From NCBI GenBank assembly GCA_964247055.1, contig OZ176051.1, positions 8,866,001 to 8,930,000 on the forward strand: DNA of 64,000 nt, given 5' to 3'. Made by a program: the position numbers and the translations under genes. Every line of letters starts with the position of its first letter. Position 1 is the first letter of the stretch. Origin of the DNA: Paragordius varius. Lineage: Eukaryota; Nematomorpha. Positions 33,536 to 45,074 of this stretch are shown in pieces. The notes beneath the pieces were generated by a model. It was not told the origin of the DNA. It worked only from the letters and a program-made list of their open reading frames with translations, and searched no databases.

Positions 33536-35647
33536 CAAACCGCGGCCCGCGGGCCGCATGCGGCCCTAAGAGTGCTTTAAAATTGCCCTATGACCATATT
33601 GATACTTATATTATTTTTTTTATTGATGAATTTTTAAAATAGACATAAACGAATTTTCGCTTATTTTAATATTAATTTATTTTCTTTAGATCTATTTCAT
33701 AATTTCGATTTTTTACCCAATTTGGTAGAAAAATTTCCCTACATAAAATGCTTTCAAAATTTTGACACACGTTGTATCTGTTTCTGTATTCTATTTTTTT
33801 TTCTATTTTGAAATTTTTAAGAATTCCTTTTTTGTATTTAAGCAAGCTTTTCACCCAAACTTGCATATACATATTCCTTTCATAGCGATCCTACATCATT
33901 TTTATAACTCCCATAAAATATTTTTCAAATCAACATCATTAAATTTTTACCTATTTTTTATAGCATAATCAAATTATATTCCTATTTTTTGCAAAAATTT
34001 ACATAATATTTAAATATAAATTTAAAGGATGACATCTAATGCTAAAAAACGTAAATTATCCGATAAAACTCGCTCTTTAAAAAGGAATGGGAAAAAAATT
34101 TTTTGTCGTTTTTAAAAATGTTGATACCTGCCTTATATGCAAGGACAACATAGTTATAAAAAATTACAATATTGAAAGACATTTTACAATCCATCATTCT
34201 CATAAATTACCAGAAAATCATGAGGAAAGAAACGAAATAAATCAAAAATTAAGTACCAGAAAGAAAATCTATTATTTTTATAGCTTTCTCCCAGGAAAAG
34301 CTGTAACATTAGCTTCGTAAGAAATTTATTATATTTTAGAAAAAAATATGAAACCGTTTACTGATTCCCAACTAAAGAATGTCTAATAAGTGGTAGCACT
34401 TTTTTCGATAATAATGGTATATCTATGAAAAAAATTGGTTTAAATCTGCACAGATGGCTGTTCCTCATGAAACGAAGGATTTATCCTTCTTTTGAAAAAC
34501 AAATATAATTTAAAAAATATTTACTCAATAGCAAAACTTGGCTTCCCGTGTAAAAGATGAATCACTCAATTCAGTAATTAAAACGGTTGTGGATATAGTT
34601 AACCACATCCGAGAGAATTTAACAGCCGTATTCTAAACCTTCTGAAAGATATCCACAGCGAGTTTGATGATATTTTTTTGTACACCGCTGTGAGATGGCT
34701 AAGCCTTAGCAAAGTATTAAATAGATTTTTTGTTTTAAGACATGAGATTGTATTATTTATAACAGATAACATGACAAGGAAATTAATAGTGACCAATGGT
34801 GGGTTTTATTGCCTACCTTTGCGACATTTACTTATAGTTATAGTCTTAATACAAGTTTTCAAGAGAGCAGAGTAATAAGCCAATTTGTTAATCAAATATT
34901 TGCTTTTGAAGAAAAATATATAAATAAGGATTTATAAATAAAACACTCCTATATTTTTCAACATTTAAAATAGACAATCATTTATCATTTTTATCTAATG
35001 AAATAAAATTCAGATTTAAAGAACTAAAAAATATTAAAAATTGCTTAAAACTAGTGGAAAATCCATGGTATATGGATATATCCAAGATTAAGCATGAGCA
35101 TCTCGGTTTTGATCAGGCGCATATCATTGAAGAATTCGTAGATTTTAAAAATGATTCCGATTCGGAGGCTATATATAAGGAGAATCGAAGAGAAGAAAGA
35201 TATGTATGGTTTTGACAAGATGTGCCAAATAAATATGAAAGTATAAAAAATGTGCTCAAGTTATCCTAACTGTTTTTTCTCAAGTTACCCGTGGACAGCA
35301 TATTCAAAAGGTATCTTAAGAATAGATACAGAACGCTTAACCGATAATCATATGGACGACGTATTAAGATTGGTCTATCATGAGTCGAAACCAAATTTGT
35401 CAAAAATTGGTTAATATCAAAATAAATGTTGTTATCAAAATATTTAATTTTTTAAACTAAATGGTGCAAAACGAGTTTTTAATTGGATTTACATGCGATC
35501 CGCAAAAAATTAATTGTGCTGATTTAGAGTGTAAATATGTGCATATGTGTCAAATAGCTATGGAATATTTGCCATTATAAGATTCTGGCCCTCGAAAAAA
35601 ATATATATTTTATTTGGCCCGTCAAATTTTTTTGGTCAGTACCACTG
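33536..35647 (+). mobile_element. Dead hAT transposon, copy B (GTF2IRD2/ZBED-like)
   Basis: Left end CAGTGATACTCAAACCGCGGCCCGCGGG, right end TTTGGTCAGTACCACTG, perfect 8-bp duplication TTATAGAT (33528-33535 and 35648-35655). The coding relic begins at about 34029 (TSNAKKRKLSDKTRSLKRN). A zinc-finger segment CLICKDNIVIKNYNIERHF (34132-34190) and MKPFTDSQLKNV near 34350 follow, ending with RYRTLNR / MDDVLRLVYHESKPNLSKIG near 35330-35412. Stops and shifts occur throughout. Copy A at 7039-9392 is the same family in inverted orientation. Confidence 0.93.
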
Positions 35648-35655
35648 TTATAGAT

Positions 35656-36405
35656 AATTAATTTAGTTTGTATTTGATCTTGTCTCAAACTACTTAAAAT
35701 AATGGATATCATTGGTGTTGGCAAAAAATTTTCATATTAACTCGGGTGACATATTTTGGTGAAAAAAATTATCAAGATTTTCATAGGACTTTCGTGTCAT
35801 GATAGTTAAATCAACTTTTATGGTAATTGTTTGAATAGAAAAATCGTAATGGCGCACATTGAAATTAATCAAATTTTTTGGGAGAGTAAACTAAAACCGA
35901 TCATATAATAATCTATTATAATAAAAAGCAACACATTGTATTTTCATTATTTATTGTATATGAGCTACAGATATCTTTGACAATGGTTAAAATGTGCTAG
36001 TCGATATAAAGGGCCGAAATTGCGCGATAATTTTTTTTTAAATCGTATTTTATAAAAGGCATACTTGTCGAATCGTGTTTTATGGAACTTTGAAGCGTGG
36101 TAGGTATATTTGAATCCCGTTAAAACCGCAAAATTATCACCTTAAATTTTTATGGAAGTATTCGTAATTTCATAGTGTTATCATGTGTAACCGGTGTCAG
36201 ACTTACTCCTATTTATAATACTAAATAAAAAACGATATTAAATTATTGTTAATGTGATTTTATGGACAAATATATATATGAAAATTTGGTTATTTAACAA
36301 TGTTTTTTTAAGTAAATTCAATTACCATTATTTATTATTCCAATTTCAGATAATAAACATATGTTTGAATTGCAAAAAGGAGGGAAATACGCATTATATG
36401 ATATA
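35656..36405. other. Unassigned spacer
   Basis: AT-rich, no gene or clean element recognised. Confidence 0.35.
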
Positions 36406-36411
36406 AGTTGA

Positions 36412-36891
36412 CACTTGGATACTACACATTCATTTCAGATCTTCGATTCGAATTGGTGTAGTTAAATACCCCAGGCTTGCTTAAATAATATTTTAAAAAA
36501 ATGGGAATATTATATAAAATTAATGAACTAAACATAAAAAAAGATTTATTCAGATTGATCCTAAAGGTGAAAATTAAACCAACATGACATGTGTGCATAA
36601 GCTCAATATAAAAATAATTAAAAATAACCCCTATTTTCTGATTTGATCAAAAACTAATTTTAGCCTTAGAATCAAATAAACACGAAATAGTTCAAGAATG
36701 TTGTAAAATGAAAATGGCGTCCAATAGTTCAATACGAAACTTTTTTAAAAACTAAATTTTATTTAGTTATTTTGACTTATTTATGTAATTTATATTAGGG
36801 TAGAAGCATTAATTTAAATTACCTTTTTATTAGTAGTTTTTTAAAATATCTACTTGTCTGGGGTATAGAGAGTCCAATTTGAATCGAAGTG
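36412..36891. mobile_element. TTAA-flanked MITE (piggyBac-like), copy 2
   Basis: Matches 1454-1969 from CACTTGGAT through GACATGTGTGCAT to GTCTGGGGTAT and the closing GAATCGAAGTG. Flanks are TTGA (36408-36411, one change from TTAA) and TTAA (36892-36895). Confidence 0.65.
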
Positions 36892-36895
36892 TTAA

Positions 36896-37995
36896 GCCTA
36901 TTTTAAATAAATTATATGTTTGAATATTTTGAGTTTACTGACTTAAACACCGTATAAAACGCTTTTATAACCGGTAAGATCTAGTCCCCTACCTAAGCCT
37001 GGTAGTTTCGCATACCGAACTCGTTTTTTTCATTCAAACTCAACACCTACTACTTTATGTGTTCTCCATTAATCTTCAATTAAATTCATTTTTTCTATAA
37101 TCTATATTTCATTATTTATTTATTAAATAAAATACAATTATTTTGTAGTTTGAAAAATAGTTTTTTATATATTTTTGGTTTCAAAAAAATTGTTGATTTT
37201 GCATGAAAAAGTGTTGAATTTAATTGGAAGTGTTGTTTGAAAAAGGTTTTGGAGTTGAAAAAGTTATATTTATACATTGAAATAAATACTTTAAGTCTTT
37301 TTAAAAGAATGTGTGTTAGTGGTAAACTTAAAACACATTAATATTTACAGAACTATTTTCCTAGAAAATATATAAAAGCCTGCCTTCCTGACGGATGAAA
37401 GTATCGCTTTAATAAACCGGTGAATGCAATTTAAATTTTTTTAATGAATAAATTTAATTTGATTTATAAGCGGTGACACCTACTATAAAATGAAATCCAT
37501 CAATTAAGTTTTTATCAAATGTATGGATAATTTTATGTGCGTTAAGGCTATACCTTAATTAAACTTAAAACAAATATTCCTTGTAACAATATATGAATAT
37601 ATTTATGATGAAGGACAGTCTTTATTAATTAATGAAATTAAAACTATAAAAAAAAAGGTGTGTAATTTTTTTTTCAATTAACTCCCCATTTTAACGTCGT
37701 CATGAAACTTAATTGAAAATGATATGATATAATATAACTTTTATTTCAGTTTAGATAACAAGTGCTTTTCAATCAAATCAAGAGGTTTGATCTCATATAT
37801 ATTTATCATTCGTTTTTCCTTATAAAAATATTAAATACACCCCCTTCGATTTAAATTCATTAATAAAAATAACATAACTGGTCACATAATGGGTGTTAAA
37901 AGTTGATTATTTATTAAAGTTAACTCATAAAAATAATTATAACTTTTACATTTTTATATTTCTTCGCAAAGTAAAAAATATTAAGTCGTCAAAGT
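36896..37995. other. Upstream region of Cys/Thr-rich gene 2
   Basis: AT-rich and without a recognised gene. A TATATAAAAGCC box at about 37369-37380 is followed by AATAAACC at 37411, 600 bp before the gene. It could be an old repeat end rather than this gene's promoter. Confidence 0.35.
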
Positions 37996-39956
37996 ATGCA
38001 TAAATTAACCAGCATTCTCAGCTTCCTGATTCCCTGTGTGATTTTTGTATCAAGTCTACCTCAGAGTTCATGGAGATCATCTTTTAAGAAAAGTTTTCCA
38101 TTCTTCAATTTCGATACTACGCCCTCAACACCAAACTGTAAGTCATGTTTTGCAAATTTTATTATTTTAGCAAACAATTTCCATAATTCATGGACAAATT
38201 TTATTATTGTAGGCCAAAAGTCGAATGAATCTATTAGTTTAAAAAAATTAATTTGGTGTAGAGATTGGGTACTTTTTCGATTTACCTTATACCTAAGAAA
38301 AATCAAAAACTATTTTTCATCCATCACTAAGCACACAAATATTAAATCTTTGGGTCCTTTAGACAAATAAAATTTTATATATTATGTAGAAAGGCTAAAG
38401 TTGATACTGAATCCAACAAATTTTAAAGGGTTGAAAAAATATTTTTCTTGCTCAAGGGCCATAATACCCATTGAATTTCATAGCTGTTTGTTACTTTTGC
38501 AGATATTTATCCAATTCAATTAACTACATCAAAAAAATTTATTTTCAATTCATATAGCCATAAAAGGGGACTTTTAAGGCCGCATGCAAACCCATGGGCC
38601 GCGGTTTTAGTATTGCTGCTCTAAACTCTTCTTTTTTTTCCTATATCACAAAAAATTGAATCCGTCCTATTTTCTTCTTTAGTTTGCAAAGATTGCGATG
38701 TTAGTGTTGCCGCGGGCAGATGCTCAATGTCCATTTATGAACAGTGTCTCCCAGGTTTCTTTTGTGACATTGATAACACGTATAAGCCTGAAAAGGTTGG
38801 TTGTTGTTGTCCCATTTCAAGTAATACTTCTTTTGATGTAAATAACTTAACAACGAAAAAAAAGATATTTTTACTTATCAAATTATCAAAATTATTTTCT
38901 CATCAAAATATAGTAAAAATTGAAATTACAAAGATAAAATGTAACGATAAAAAAAGTATACCATTTTAAACTTAATTTTTTTACGTATAACTCATTGGTT
39001 AAACTGGTAAAAATGAATTAAAATTGTAAACTTATAATAATACAATCAAATAAATATTTTACCAATTGTAAAATAATTTGTTGCAGGAAAAATCAAGGTA
39101 GTTAAAAAGCATGGTTATCTTTAGAAAAAAATATTTGTCTTAACATTGTCTGGATGAATCGATTTTTACTGTAAAGCTTTCTTATATATATATTTAGCAC
39201 GTGTAACAATCCCTACGATAACGGCCACCACGGGTCTTACGACAACCACCAATGCTTCTGTAACAACTACAGCAGTAGTTGTCGGTAATATATAAATTTT
39301 TTTAAAGAACATATCTTTTTATAAATTTTATGAAATATATTTTAAAATTAAACTATTTTATTAACTCATTATAATTTATGAAATACACTTCAAATACTCT
39401 ACCTACCTCTTTTAATAATTTTGTGGGTGGGAAAATTGATAAAATTATATATTATCTATTGATTCAATTAAAAATTAATTATATTTTTATTTAATTTAAA
39501 ATGAAAAAAATCAATACTTTATATATTTGATGATGAATAAATAATGAATGTGAGCTTGAAAAATTATTTAAATAACTAAAGTAATCATTTTTCAATTTTC
39601 TCAATATTTATGTTTCTTTATAGATCATTAATAAAGATATTATTATGTAACGTATGATGGATGTACAAATAAATTTTTTATGAGACTTTTTTAACTATTA
39701 TTATATTTTGAATTCGTTTGTTTGTGTTTTTTTAGGTGTAGTGAATATTTTAGATCCTGCCCCATGTTCGGGTGGGGCTGAGGTGGATTGCATGGCGCAA
39801 ATGACTTGCGCCACAATGGTAAATTTAGCATCTTGCAGACCACCAGCTATGAGGGTATCATGTGTACCCATTGTATGTGGACTCTGTTCTGCAACTTATG
39901 TGAACGAAAATAATCTTGCCACAGTATGCGATCCTATTGCGATGATGGTTGGATAA
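37996..39956 (+). CDS. Secreted Cys-rich/Thr-rich protein 2 (four exons)
   Basis: Exons 37996-38137, 38683-38820, 39198-39284 and 39736-39956, all GT-AG and all in phase 1, give 195 residues. The signal peptide is MHKLTSILSFLIPCVIFVSS. A Ser/Phe-rich linker leads to a Cys module with FCKDCDV, CLPGFFCD and VGCCCP in the spacing of the gene at 23088. A ~28-residue Thr-rich stretch (ITATTGLTTTNASVTTT) has its own exon. A second Cys module follows (PCSGGAEVDCMAQMTC, SCRPPAMRVSCVPIVCGLC), ending DPIAMMVG. The shared order and intron phases with the gene at 23088 point to one ancestral gene, although the second modules are hardly alignable. A hAT MITE lies in intron 1 and a Tc1-type MITE fragment in intron 2. 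Extracellular structural or barrier function is an inference. Confidence 0.72.
38401..38618. mobile_element. hAT MITE related to hAT copy B
   Basis: The right end reads inward as CAGCAATACTAAAACCGCGGCCC and then a GCATGCGGCC block, as at the left end of the element at 33536. The left end GATACTGA..AAATTTTAAAGGG resembles that element's other end. Target duplication is weak (GGCTAAAG / CTCTAAAC). Lies in intron 1 of Cys/Thr-rich gene 2. Confidence 0.6.
39080..39173. mobile_element. Fragment of the Tc1/mariner-type MITE
   Basis: AGCATGGTTATCTTTAGAAAAAAATATTTGTCTT..TTTTTACTG equals the right half of the MITE at 25078-25365 with substitutions. Lies in intron 2 of Cys/Thr-rich gene 2. Confidence 0.6.
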
Positions 39957-40676
39957 ATTTTTTGATCAATCAATCAATCAAATTGGATGTTAATTTATAT
40001 AAATTTAATTTATTTTCATAACTACAACAAAACCAAAACGAACCCTATATCTTGCCAATCAATGTATTAATCAGGTTTATGTGTCTTGAGTGCAAAGTTT
40101 TAATATGCTTTATTTTACTCGACATCGACATGTTTAATGTAATGTGCTTTTAAAATCAGGTTTTATACCATTTTTGATTACCCAAATTTATAGCCAATAA
40201 ATGATTATTTATTTACAATCGATTACACATGCAATATTTAATATAATAAATACTTTTTATAATTTACTTGAAGTTTGATTTTCTGGGTTATTAAAATAAA
40301 CAAAGTGTGGCTAATGACAAAATATTAGAAACATTTTTACAAATGCGTTAATTAAAAATATTTCTACTAAAATAACGTTTTAGCTATTTTGCTAACTGGA
40401 AAAAAATTAATTTAATAAGAGTGGGAGGAAAAAAGTTGGAAATAGGTTAAAAATATGGAGATACATAAGGATCAGATATTTTACAATTTAAAAGTTAATT
40501 ATCTTTGAAACACCTTTGAGGCAATAGGTAAAAACGGAATAAATATTTCAAAAAATCTCTTAATTCCAAAGCCTTTCTTTACAAATATCGAAGAAGCAGT
40601 CCAGGGGTTATTTAGAGAGAATTGCAATTTATAATTACAACTGTGTTTACACAAAATAACCTATATAAATTTATAT
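39957..40676. other. 3' flank of Cys/Thr-rich gene 2
   Basis: AT-rich, no gene or element recognised. Confidence 0.35.
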
Positions 40677-41248
40677 ATTCTGATCAGTGCCAAAACTCCT
40701 GGGGCTAGGGGGAGTAGTGCGGGGGGCCTAAGGTAAAACACGGTCCTTTTATATTATTTACATTGTATTTGGGCCCCTTTTCTATTTTGCGGGGTGGGGG
40801 GGGAGAATTTATTACCCTTTTTTTTCACAGATATGTAAGTAATGATTGCCTGAAGTATATTGACAAAGAATAAAAAGAATTATTAATGATTGAAAGGAAA
40901 AAAAGCGAAAAAATGCGTTTTCACTACTTCAAGCGGTTTTACAAGTTGATAATACTGCTCAACAAGGTTTTGCACCACCCCATTATTTTTGCATTTTCTG
41001 ATACCTAATGGCATGGAAAGGCCAAAACAAAAAATAAAATTGAGGCCACAAATAGGATTTTTCCGAAATTTAATTTTTAAATTTGTATTTAATTTAAAAA
41101 TAACAATCATTCCTCGTGTATATATGTTTAAATGTTCAAACGAACAAGTCGATACAAGTAATATTCCATGCATGAATAACAAAATTCTAGGCATTAAATA
41201 AGATACTAAACAAGCTAAGAGCCAAAGTATTAAAAATCTAAAAGGGGC

Positions 41249-41640
41249 TTATGTATAGTGTGATAGATCCGGGCGGCTGCACAAGCTCTGCCTATATCCC
41301 CCAAGCGATCCAATTATGCCAGATATGGCAAAGATAACAATAAGTAAACTTAAAGCCCGATAAGAGAGACTTGCAAGCAAAATCCAGGCAAATTGACATG
41401 TCAAATCAACCAATTCACAGAATAAAGTTAGATAAATTCTACAATTAAATTGAATAAAAAGATTAGGTAAATACAAATGGTCCAATCCCATAATAGTAAA
41501 TTCTACTAAAAGTGGCTACACAACATCCATCTGAAATTGAAAATACAAAACAACCAATAATTTTAAAAAATAAAGTATATCCACTAGGTATAAATAAAGG
41601 ATTTTTTGTAAGAACCAGCCCAAGAAAAAAAGCCTAATAA
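41249..41640 (-). pseudogene. Possible relic of a membrane-protein coding sequence
   Basis: Less AT-rich than its surroundings. The minus strand has an 80-codon open piece with two hydrophobic spans (FAWILLASLSYRALSLLIVI and neighbours), and an overlapping frame just upstream reads FFLGLVLTKNPLFIPSGYTL. Family not identified; it could be a gene fragment carried in the hAT or chance. Confidence 0.25.
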
Positions 41641-42316
41641 GTACTCGAAAGAACGAAAACTAACAAAAAAATATAGCCTATCTAAAAGCCGAAGGTTCAA
41701 ACCATAGAATGCCTCTTTTAGTATTTTTATATATATTTATAGGTTTTCAAAATTAACTTGAATAAAAAAGGCGGAATTTTGGCGTTTAAGTCCGTACTAT
41801 TTTTTCTATCTGATATTTAAATGACAAATTTATATAAAAGATAGAGTTTAAAACGCTTTATTAAATGATATTAAGTTTATAATATAATAACATTTTAAAT
41901 AAAGTTATATTTAATTTTCTCTCGATTTTCTCTGGTTTTTGAAAAATTGAAAAACCTATAATATTTCAAAATTCTGATTGGCGGGATCAAAAATTTTTCA
42001 CATTCGGTTTTAAAACACTGAAATTAGTCATAATTTAAAAGTTTGAGTGGTGGTGCTCAAAAATGTCCAAATTTGTCGACTAGTGTAGTTATTAAACACC
42101 TTTAAATTCTCTCCAGTTAATACCTTAAAAAAGTGAAAATATTTAAAAAATAAATAAATGAGTATAGATAGTTGACATCAAATATGAAGCTTATAATTTT
42201 CAAGTCCTAAATTATTGTGTTATTTAAAATTATGTATTTTGGTTTTATGAGAATTCACAAAATTTTATACCTCTGTTAAATTAAAACAATTACAAATAAA
42301 ATCTCATTTGCAATAA

Positions 42317-42359
<43 letters not shown>

Positions 42360-42369
42360 ATAAAAATGG

Positions 42370-43640
42370 GAAATGCTGGCTTTGTGATCTGTTTCCGGAA
42401 AGCTGGTGACCCATTTAAATTGAAATGTCGAAAAAATATAACCATAAATGGATGCCCCGACAATAGCTTCGCCCTTTTTTAGAATTAGGCCCCCAGTTCG
42501 GGCCTACCCCGTGTAAAAAACGGGTTTTTAAAAAATCTTCATGAAAATCGTGTCTTAGAGATAATTTTCCGCAAAACAAGTTGGACCATTCAATTTCAAA
42601 TATGATTTTTTTTACTTATTTCTGATTGCACCGAATATAGTCGGTTCGCTTTTTTTATTTAGGCCCTCTTTTTTCGCTTCCCCCCTAAAATGCCATTTTT
42701 TTTTAAAAAAAACTAAGTCCACAAAAATAATTTTTAAAACCTATTTATCGCCCAAGGTATAAATTCAATGGGATTCCAGATATTCCCTGTTTAAAGGCAA
42801 AAATAAACATGCGTTTTTTACTATTGGCTGCTGGGGCCACCATATCATAATTGCGTTGTTTAGGAGTTAATTTTCAGAAAAACTTATCAGGCCATAAAGG
42901 TTCAATAATGGCCTGAAAAATTACCCGTAAAATTGCAAAAAATTAGGTCATCCGATTTTTTTAATTAGCCGTTAATTAGACTCTTCATGCCCTAAAAATG
43001 CGCCACCATAGAATGTTTTTTTAGTTTTGAGACAATTTTTCCAAAAATTAATGAGAGCATATAGAATCAACCATGATCCTAGGTATTCTCCGTAAAAAAG
43101 CAAAGATTATAATTAAGCTTTTTTGTTTCGCCCTTGGTTAGGGGACTACCCTCGTAAAACTGCGTCACCATATCGATACAGCATGCCTTTGGAGCGGAAT
43201 TGTAATAAACCTATGATACTATCTAAGTTCATAAAGGGCCTAAAATATTTTTTACCCTTTAAAAAACTGAAATTTTACGCCCTAAAAAATGCGCCGCCAT
43301 AGAACAATTTAGTTTTGAAGCAGTATTCCAATAACTTATAGGAACATATAAAATATATGATAATTCCACTCCCCCATAAAATGCAAAATTTTCCCCAACG
43401 CTTAGCCGTTAATTTGGGGCCTTTATGCCCTAAAAATACGCCATCATATAACGATTATTTAGTGTGAGGTATTTTTTCAAATAACCCATGAGACGATGGT
43501 ATCAAAGATCCAAATATTTACCCTATAAAGGCAAAGAATTCAACTCAGCGCTTTTTCTATATAAGTCAATGAGTAGGGGTCTACCGGTTTAGAAGAAACG
43601 CCATACAAAAATGGCGTGGTTTCGGAAATTTTCAAAAATT
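42370..43640. repeat. Degenerate ~130-165-bp tandem array inside hAT C2
   Basis: The phrase CCCTAAAAATGCGCCACCATAGAA, with variants, recurs with starts near 42692, 42836, 43002, 43164, 43293, 43440 and 43600. Between them repeat weaker shared words: TTTAGTTTTGAG, CCAAAAATTAATGAGA, ATAAAATGCAAA, TTAGCCGTTAATT and GGGGCCTAC. Units differ greatly, so the array is old. No coding or RNA feature recognised. Confidence 0.75.
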
Positions 43641-45074
43641 TAAATAGCCATACGAGTTCAGTTAAACACATTTCTGGGGAATGTATAATATCATTCTTTT
43701 CTTTAAAAACGGACCAAGAATGATTTATTTTTTATCCCTTAATCCCAGTGTGAAGACAATTTTAAAATAAAACTTTTGACCATGATTTCAAAAAACCAAA
43801 ATATTAAAATAAATCTAATGATAGTTGAATAGTAACATTAATAAGAAGAAGTTTAAATGTGGTCAATTTTTTTCTTATCCATTAAATTATAGCCGATATT
43901 GTTTGTTCCTTTATTAATTTCTGGCATAAAGAACAAAAAAAGGAGGGGAAAAGAAAAACATTGATTATAACAATATTATCTAACAAGTAATATCTATTTA
44001 ATTATTTTGCAATTTAATGGAGGACAACTCACATTAATGTGGTTAATCCATATTACAATAACAATAATTTTGTTATGGGCACTACCTTACGAGCCGAACA
44101 AAAAAAGGTTGCCGACCTCTGAACTAGAAAATTTTGGAAGTTCGCATCATGTTTTCACAATAATCGCATTGTAAAAATTTTTATTGCATAATATTTAATT
44201 AAATGATTTTTTTTATTTCTTAATGCCAAACTTAAGTAGAGTGCAAAAACGAAAAAGAGCGAAAGAAAACGCAATAAGCGTTTCAAAAATGAAAAAAATG
44301 ACAAATTTTCTAAACATTTCGACAAATGAGTCCTTTGATGCAAGTTCACACGAGAAACAAAAAACAGTAGCAATGGTGGAGATAATTTGGATTGTTCGGT
44401 CATACTATTGAGCGTAGCCCTCATGCTATCTCTAGCTCAAATGAGAAAACGGTAGTGATTAGCGACAAAAAAGTAGATAATTTGGATAGTTTAAGTCATA
44501 CTTGAGTTGAATTTATATTTCTATATTTTTATATATATTTATTATTGTTTTTGACTTTACCAGTTACGGTTGATACAGCGGAACGTTCATTCTCAAAATT
44601 AAAAATTATATTAGAAGCACGATAGCTAAAAAAAGGTTGAACAATTTATCGTTCAATTGAAGCGGATGGCGGATCAAATGGATAAAAAAGAAATAATTAA
44701 AAAATTTGCTTACTCAAAATCGAGAAAACGAAATTATAAAACATGATTTTCTGATTTATACATGCTCTTGATAAGTTATTTATTTATTTTAAACTTTAAA
44801 AATGAATTTTAAGGTTAAGGAATTGGGTTAGGATCGAATGGGTACTTAACATCATATATACAAATTTCAACAACGCAAAACTCAGGATGCCAAGTCATTT
44901 AAATTATATCATTTTTAAATATAATATTTCTTTACGAATCTAAGTGATGCACCAGGTGAAAAGATAACTGCAAAAGCTTTTTTGTGAGGGAGGTCAATAT
45001 TTAAATCTTACGGTGGACCCACAATTTATAGTTCCGCCACTGACTCTGATAAGAAAATTTATCAGAATTATAAT

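Larger units (their letters stand above)
40685..45042 (+). mobile_element. hAT transposon C2 (ZMYM/DUF4371-like) with foreign cargo, dead
   Basis: Left end CAGTGCCAAAACTCCTGGGG, right end ATAGTTCCGCCACTG, 8-bp duplications ATTCTGAT (40677-40684) and ACTCTGAT (45043-45050), 7 of 8 matching. The first ~200 bp and last ~500 bp match C1 (19783-21441). Coding relics lie at 44223-44330 (RVQKRKRAKENAISVSKMKK, the start of such transposases) and 44545-44715 (the dimerisation segment), so most of the transposase is gone. Between about 41220 and 44100 is DNA not seen in C1: a hydrophobic reading frame relic, a (TA)n run and a degenerate tandem array. Confidence 0.88.

Noticed and set aside
37300-37450. 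LTR-like stretch with TATATAAAAG and AATAAA
   Set aside because: No partner copy, primer site or internal region was seen, and these words are common in AT-rich DNA.
41249-41640. Nuclear copy of a mitochondrial NADH dehydrogenase gene
   Set aside because: Hydrophobic frames invited the idea, but no NAD1 or NAD5 motif could be aligned, even reading TGA as Trp.
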